Shown here piece by piece: positions 5,134 to 9,123 of a DNA stretch of 9,123 nt (position 1 is the stretch's first letter; the number at the start of each line of letters is the position of its first letter). The DNA lies in NCBI GenBank assembly GCA_030665705.1, contig DAOUZG010000052.1, positions 1 through 9,123 on the forward strand, written 5' to 3'. Under the pieces are notes generated by a model. It was not told where the DNA came from. It ran no database searches and was given only the letters and a program-made list of their open reading frames with translations. The translations under genes were made by a program, and so were the position numbers. Source of the DNA: Deltaproteobacteria bacterium (lineage in GTDB: Bacteria > Myxococcota_A > UBA9160 > SZUA-336).

Positions 5134-5835
5134 ATTCCCGAGACGGACCTCCTAGCAGCGGTGCTCTGGTACGGAGCGTTCATCGTGTCGGTGACCGCGC
5201 ATGAGGCGGCCCACGCGCTGGCGGCCTATCTGGGGGGCGACCCGACGGCCTACCGGGCCGGGCAGGTCTCCCTGAACCCCGCACCCCACATGCGCCGGGA
5301 GCCGTTCGGGATGGTCCTCATCCCGGTCCTGACCGCGCTCACGCAGGGCTGGTGCATCGGCTGGGCCAGTACGCCCTACGATCCGCGCTGGGAGCGGCGC
5401 CACCCGCGGCGGGCTGCGTGGATGGCGGCCGCTGGACCCGGCGCGAACTTCGCTCTTGCCGTGCTCGCGCTGCTGGCTCTTCGCGCGGGCCTCGAGCTGG
5501 GCTGGTTTGACGCACCCGCCCGGATCTCGTTCGGACAGCTCGTCGCTGCCTCAACGCTACCCGTCGAGGCCCTGGGCCGGATCCTCTCCATCCTGCTCGT
5601 CCTGAACGTGATCCTGGGGCTCTTCAACCTGATCCCGGTGCCACCCCTGGACGGTGCAACGGCGGTGGCCCTGCTCCTGCCCGAGGACACGGGGCTTCGT
5701 TTTCGGGAGGTCCTGCGGACGGGCAGGGCCGGGCTGGTGGGACTTCTCCTGGCGTGGTTCCTCTTCGCTCAGGCGATCGGGCCGGTGTTCGCCCTGATCC
5801 TCCGGCTCGTCCATCCCGAGGTGGCCTACCGCTAA
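5134..5835 (+). CDS. M50-family (site-2-protease-like) membrane zinc metalloprotease
   Basis: 233 residues from ATT 5134, or 224 from GTG 5161. Numbered from the GTG, the first membrane helix carries HEAAH (14-18), the zinc-binding HExxH motif with Glu15 as general base. LGGDPTAYRAGQVSLNP (24-40) follows. AGPGAN (91-96) starts another helix, and NLIPVPPLDG (156-165) supplies Asp164 of the LDG motif as third zinc ligand. About four to five hydrophobic segments are seen (1-14, 50-66, 93-107, 140-160, 190-215). This layout fits the compact M50 proteins without PDZ domain, which cut substrates within or near the membrane. The ATT start is preferred because of the ribosome site and because IPETDLLAA before the first helix looks like genuine coding sequence. 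It follows the acyltransferase by 43 bases and probably shares its transcript. It converges on the hydrolase gene with a 52-base gap that shows no clear terminator. Confidence 0.9.
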   Translation: MPETDLLAAVLWYGAFIVSVTAHEAAHALAAYLGGDPTAYRAGQVSLNPAPHMRREPFGMVLIPVLTALTQGWCIGWASTPYDPRWERRHPRRAAWMAAAGPGANFALAVLALLALRAGLELGWFDAPARISFGQLVAASTLPVEALGRILSILLVLNVILGLFNLIPVPPLDGATAVALLLPEDTGLRFREVLRTGRAGLVGLLLAWFLFAQAIGPVFALILRLVHPEVAYR

Positions 5836-5887
5836 GCGGGACGCGTAGACGTCTTCGGGTGAGGAGTACGCCGGGCCATCAGCGCGA

Positions 5888-6931
5888 TCAGCGCGCGTTT
5901 GCCCGCAGGAAGGCGCGAACGTAGGCCGTCACTTCCTCGTGTGCGTCTTCAGGCAGGAGGTGACCGGCATCGGGAATCTCGATGACCCGTGCCTGAGGTA
6001 GCCGCTCCCGCCACGCTGCAATCACGGAGGGCCCGAAGGCGCGATCGCGGCCGCCCCACAGCAGCAGTGCAGGGCCGACGAAGCTTCGCAGGTAGCGATC
6101 CTCGGCCTCGAGCAACCGCAGCACCTCCCGGGGAGCATCCGGCGGGAGCAGTCTCGGGAAGGCGAGCGCTCCCGCCCGCTCCTCCCAGCTCGCCTGAACC
6201 ACACGGTAGGCACGCAGCACGCTCGTGCGGTGACGGTTCCCCCGGGCGAGGCCGGCGGGAAGGACGACACGGTGGAGCATCCCGAGCCCCTGAACGAGCT
6301 CCTCGCCGAGTACGGGCACGCGGGCCAGACGAACGAGGCGTGGCACCCGAAGACCATCTCCGCTGTGCGGGAGGACGAACGCGAAGCTGTTCATCACCAC
6401 GAGTGCGCGGATGCGCTCGGGGAAACGCAGGGCCACGCCCAGCGCGACCGGGCCGCCCCAGCCGTGCACCACCAGCGTGAGATCGCGCAGGTCCAGCGAC
6501 TCGACCAGCGCCACGAGGTCCTGCACGTGGCCCTCCAGGGAGTATTCGTCCGGGCGCCGGAGCTTCTCGGACAGTCCGAATCCAATCAGGTCCGGCGCGA
6601 TCACCCGGGCCTCATCGGAGAGCGAACGCACCAGATGACGGTAGAGAAACGACCAGGTTGGGTTCCCGTGCACGCAAAGAAGCGGAGGCCCGGAGCCCAC
6701 GTCAACGTAGTGCATCCGGCCGTGGGGGGTCGCAACGAAGCGAGCCTGGAACGGGTAGTCCGCCGCCAGCCCCATCTCGGCAATTACGCGGCGGGCCTCC
6801 TCCGGGTTATTGGGCTGTGTGGGACGTGGAGCATCCCGCGAGCTCGTCACGTAGACCCCGAGCCCGAGGGCGTACATCACGCCTAGAAGGGCTCCGATTG
6901 CGAGAGCGGGAATGAGAATCGCGCGCCGCAT
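5888..6931 (-). CDS. Membrane-anchored alpha/beta hydrolase, haloalkane-dehalogenase-like, nucleophile position is Gly
   Basis: 347 residues from ATG 6931; a TTG two codons upstream lies too near the -10 to be transcribed. Residues 5-29 form one hydrophobic segment after an MRR start, an uncleaved signal anchor or signal peptide, so the hydrolase domain probably faces the periplasm. HGNPTW (88-93) is the oxyanion-hole and halide-binding block typical of haloalkane dehalogenases and epoxide hydrolases. PDLIGFGLSEK (113-123) is another family block. WGGRD (292-296) supplies acid Asp296, and AGH (322-324) the base His324. At the nucleophile elbow the family has Asp in H-D-W-G-G; here it is H-G-W-G-G, so residue 157 is Gly (codon GGC, 6463-6461), one base from GAC. 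With no Asp or Ser there, classical hydrolysis is doubtful. It could be a non-catalytic homologue, or the base could be wrong. It lies 80 bases after the kinase gene on the same strand and has its own extended -10. Confidence 0.88.
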   Translation of the reverse strand: MRRAILIPALAIGALLGVMYALGLGVYVTSSRDAPRPTQPNNPEEARRVIAEMGLAADYPFQARFVATPHGRMHYVDVGSGPPLLCVHGNPTWSFLYRHLVRSLSDEARVIAPDLIGFGLSEKLRRPDEYSLEGHVQDLVALVESLDLRDLTLVVHGWGGPVALGVALRFPERIRALVVMNSFAFVLPHSGDGLRVPRLVRLARVPVLGEELVQGLGMLHRVVLPAGLARGNRHRTSVLRAYRVVQASWEERAGALAFPRLLPPDAPREVLRLLEAEDRYLRSFVGPALLLWGGRDRAFGPSVIAAWRERLPQARVIEIPDAGHLLPEDAHEEVTAYVRAFLRANAR

Positions 6932-6940
6932 CGACAAGGG

Positions 6941-6970
6941 ATCCTAGCAGGCCGCTCGACTCCATGGCCA
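6941..6970 (-). promoter_or_regulatory. Extended -10 promoter of the alpha/beta hydrolase gene
   Basis: On the minus strand TGCTAGGAT (6949-6941) is an extended -10, nearly identical to the one before the C69 gene. TGGCCA (6970-6965) matches the -35 at four of six with an 18-base spacer. The hexamer ends 9 bases before ATG 6931, predicting a leader of about 2-3 bases. No Shine-Dalgarno sequence fits in between. Confidence 0.5.
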
Positions 6971-7011
6971 CGAGGCTCGCTCGACGGAGCACGCACCGGC
7001 AGGACCCGGCG

Positions 7012-8730
7012 CTAGGGCTGTCTCGACCGCTTCTCGATGAAGTAGGCGACCATCCCGAGGAGTCTGGCCTTGTGGATGGGCTTGCTCGCGTAGTCGTCGC
7101 ACCCGACCTCGATGCACTTCTCGCGGTCGCCGCTCATGGCGTGCGCCGTGAGCGCGATGATCGGCCCCTCGTAGCCCGCCTCACGCAGTAGGGACGTGGC
7201 GCGGTAGCCGTCCAGCTCCGGCATCTGCATATCCATGAGGATCACGTCGAAGGGCTCATCCGCAACCGCGGCAGAGACCGCCTTCTCGTACGCGATCCGA
7301 CCGTTGTCGGCGACCTCGACGTCGAGGCCGGATTTCGTGAGGATCAACGAGAGAAGACGCTGATTGTCGGCTCCGTCCTCGGCCACGAGGACTCGCCCGC
7401 TGAGCTCCCAGATCCTCTCGTCCGACTCGGGCCTCTCGCGTTCGTGAGCAATACGGGCAGCTCGAGACGTCTCGATCATCCGCACGCCCTCCAGCGACCC
7501 AGTCGCGACGGAGACCCGGAAGGCGCTGCCGCGCCCCTGCTCGCTCTCCACCGCGATGTCGCCCCCGAGCAGACGCGCCAGACGCCGCGAGATGGTGAGG
7601 CCCAGCCCAGTCCCCCCGAACTTCCGGGTCGTCGCGCTGTCGGCCTGAGAGAACGCCTCAAAGATCCCTCGCTTCTGTTCGTCGGTCAGCCCGATGCCGG
7701 TGTCGACAACCTCGAGGATCATGACTCCCCCGCCGCGAGCGGATGGGTCGGCCATCCGGGCCCGAAGGGTGACCCCACCCTCCTGCGTGAACTTGATCGC
7801 GTTGCTCGCCAGGTTGAGGAGGATCTGTCGCAGCCGCGTCGGATCGGTCTGGATCGTCTCCGGAACGGGTGCCTCGAGCTCGACCTCGAGCTTCAGCCGC
7901 TTCTCGAGCGCCCGCTGACGCATGAGCCAGGCTACATCGACGAGGATTTCCGAAGGTGAGCAGCGGATCCGCTCGATCGCGATCCGGTCGGCCTCGATCT
8001 TAGAGAGGTCCAGGATGTCGTTGATGATCTCGAGCAGGTGCTCGCCGTTTCGCCGGATCGTCAGAAGTGCCCGCGTGATCTCCTCAGAGAGGCAAGCCCG
8101 GCGTGCCTCGTCGAGGGCCTCCTCGGTGAAGCCGAGGATCGCGGTCATCGGGGTTCGGATCTCGTGGCTCATGTTGGCGAGGAACTCCGACTTGAGCCGG
8201 TTCGCCGCGAGGGCCGCGTCGCGTGAGTCTTCGAGCTCTCGCAGCTGGCGCGCGAGGCCGCTGGCCTGATACGCGGCCTTCCGCTGTAGCTGGTCCACGC
8301 ACTCCGGCCGGGCGGTCACCTTCTCCGCAGCCGCGTGTGGATCCGCGACGTCGGCATCGGCGTCCTTGGCCGAGCCGGGGCTGCGGCCCTCGACCCCGCC
8401 CAGCATCGCAAGGGACGTCTTCATGTGTACCAGCATGCCCGCTGCTGCCCAGACGAGACCAATTGCGACGACCCGGTCGACCGTGAAGGCAGGGGCACCC
8501 GTGCCCTCGAACGTGAGGAGCGACGCTACGATCGCTAGAGCATTGCAGACGACCGCGACCAGGAGGGTCGACCCCCATCCCGGGATCCGCTCCGAGAGGA
8601 GCACCGGGAGCAGGTAGAGCGCTCCGTCGGCGAGGCTCCCCGAGGCCCGGAGGTCGAGTGCGAACACCCCGATCGCGGTCAGGGCGGAGGCGAGACCGAA
8701 CCCGATCCTGCGGTGGCGCATCGACGACAT
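7012..8730 (-). CDS. Membrane-bound hybrid sensor histidine kinase with C-terminal receiver domain
   Basis: 572 residues from ATG 8730, with GAGGGA 9 bases upstream as a plausible ribosome site. Hydrophobic segments at about 9-27, 36-46, 53-73 and 86-104 with very short loops form the N-terminal sensor; no PAS, HAMP or large periplasmic domain is evident. A helical linker (140-180) leads to HisKA with SHEIRTP (188-194), phospho-acceptor His189. The ATPase follows: N box NLASNAIKF (306-314), G1 DTGIGL (343-348), F box FEAFSQAD (357-364), G2 GGTGLGL (372-378). A receiver domain (446-568) has the acidic pair E451/D452, phospho-acceptor Asp500 in LMDMQMPELDG, Thr528 and Lys550, all present. There is no HPt domain, so output must pass to a separate phosphotransfer protein, or the receiver modulates the kinase. 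It lies 69 bases after clpB on the same strand. The signal is unknown; a link to heat or envelope stress is only a guess from the neighbour. Confidence 0.93.
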   Translation of the reverse strand: MSSMRHRRIGFGLASALTAIGVFALDLRASGSLADGALYLLPVLLSERIPGWGSTLLVAVVCNALAIVASLLTFEGTGAPAFTVDRVVAIGLVWAAAGMLVHMKTSLAMLGGVEGRSPGSAKDADADVADPHAAAEKVTARPECVDQLQRKAAYQASGLARQLRELEDSRDAALAANRLKSEFLANMSHEIRTPMTAILGFTEEALDEARRACLSEEITRALLTIRRNGEHLLEIINDILDLSKIEADRIAIERIRCSPSEILVDVAWLMRQRALEKRLKLEVELEAPVPETIQTDPTRLRQILLNLASNAIKFTQEGGVTLRARMADPSARGGGVMILEVVDTGIGLTDEQKRGIFEAFSQADSATTRKFGGTGLGLTISRRLARLLGGDIAVESEQGRGSAFRVSVATGSLEGVRMIETSRAARIAHERERPESDERIWELSGRVLVAEDGADNQRLLSLILTKSGLDVEVADNGRIAYEKAVSAAVADEPFDVILMDMQMPELDGYRATSLLREAGYEGPIIALTAHAMSGDREKCIEVGCDDYASKPIHKARLLGMVAYFIEKRSRQP

Positions 8731-8799
8731 GCCCGAAGGTCCCTCAGGGGAGAGGCTCCCGTACGCCTATCGGATGCTCGAGCCGAATCCGTGTGCGCC

Positions 8800-9123
8800 T
8801 CAGGCGCTCGAGTCGCTCTGCGGCGCCGGAGGCTCGATCCGAACGTCGAGGCGTCCGTCCCGAAGGTCTGCAATGACGTTCGAACCGTCCGGCGCATCCC
8901 CGGCAATGAGCGCCCGAGCGATCTGGGTCTCGACGTCGCGCTGGATGTAGCGCCGAAGCGGTCGCGCCCCGAAGACCGGGTCGAAGCCGTCACGAGCGAT
9001 GAGCTCGCGCGCCGACTCAGTGAGCTCGAGCGTGATCTTCCGATCGGCGAGTCGCCGACGCAGGTCCTCCACGAGCAGGTCGACGATCTGCTTGATCTCC
9101 TCGAGCCGCAGCGACTTGAAGAG
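8800..9123 (-). CDS. clpB: ClpB disaggregase, C-terminal end (partial)
   Basis: The last 107 residues of a protein whose start lies beyond the window; the frame is open to the last base and ends at TGA 8802-8800. The sequence matches the C-terminal small domain of the second AAA+ module of ClpB/Hsp104. A helix (LRLEEIKQIVDLLVEDLRRRL) and DRKITLELTESARELI are followed by GFDPVFGARPLRRYIQ (46-61), the conserved region with sensor-2 Arg in GAR (52-54). A strand region (SNVIADLRDGRLDVRI) and an unconserved tail follow. ClpB is a hexameric ATP-driven chaperone that, with DnaK, extracts polypeptides from aggregates in the cytoplasm. A ClpA or ClpC paralogue is less likely because those C-termini differ, but the fragment is short. 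The kinase gene follows on the same strand. Confidence 0.9.
   Translation of the reverse strand, partial: LFKSLRLEEIKQIVDLLVEDLRRRLADRKITLELTESARELIARDGFDPVFGARPLRRYIQRDVETQIARALIAGDAPDGSNVIADLRDGRLDVRIEPPAPQSDSSA

Noticed and set aside
5149..5157. TGCTAGGAG on the minus strand as an antisense promoter over the M50 start
   Set aside because: It resembles the two extended -10 elements but lacks the conserved final T and has no gene downstream on that strand.
5836..5887. Bidirectional terminator between the convergent protease and hydrolase genes
   Set aside because: Only a short palindrome (AGACGTCT) and a repeated AGCGCG are present; there is no GC-rich hairpin followed by a T-run on either strand.
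6230..6886. 218-codon plus-strand frame across the hydrolase gene
   Set aside because: It is antisense to a recognisable hydrolase and rich in His, Arg and Glu in the way shadow frames are.

Overview
The window reads as chromosomal DNA of a high-GC Gram-negative bacterium. The mix of a ClpB, a membrane-bound hybrid histidine kinase, a secernin-like C69 hydrolase and a dehalogenase-like hydrolase would suit a Myxococcota- or other former-Deltaproteobacteria-type genome, but nothing here fixes the phylum. Composition is uneven: positions 601-660 hold 31 G+C of 60, positions 5641-5700 hold 44 of 60. The left quarter, up to a tRNA gene, is visibly less GC-rich than the rest.

Left, putatively acquired part (1 to about 2767): the tail of a small zinc-ribbon-like protein, then a two-gene translationally coupled operon. 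Its first gene is a radical SAM protein with an unusual CxCx4C cluster motif and a twitch/SPASM-like C-terminus. Its second is a protein resembling the CrtC/AttH lipocalin-like superfamily, which begins at a TTG overlapping the radical SAM stop. Behind it lies the C-terminal third of a tyrosine recombinase running directly into the 3' end of a tRNA-Arg(TCG) gene on the opposite strand. Integrase remnant, tRNA 3' end and composition step together look like one end of an eroded tRNA-associated genomic island.

Middle, plus strand (2845-5835): a secernin-family (C69) Ntn hydrolase, a PlsC/MGAT-like acyltransferase and an M50/site-2-protease-like membrane metalloprotease. The first two have -10 elements 6-7 nt before their start codons and no Shine-Dalgarno sequence, so their mRNAs are probably leaderless. 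The third has a good Shine-Dalgarno sequence that points to an ATT start codon.

Right, minus strand (5888-9123): the C-terminus of ClpB, a membrane-anchored hybrid sensor kinase with a receiver domain, and an N-terminally anchored alpha/beta hydrolase of haloalkane-dehalogenase type whose nucleophile position is Gly. This hydrolase also has an extended -10 close to its start.

The best candidate for an undescribed system is the coupled radical SAM + lipocalin-like pair beside the tRNA. Several other points concern residues that decide activity (radical SAM Gly45, hydrolase Gly157) and unusual initiation (leaderless ATG/GTG, ATT). No CRISPR array, rRNA or complete insertion sequence is visible.
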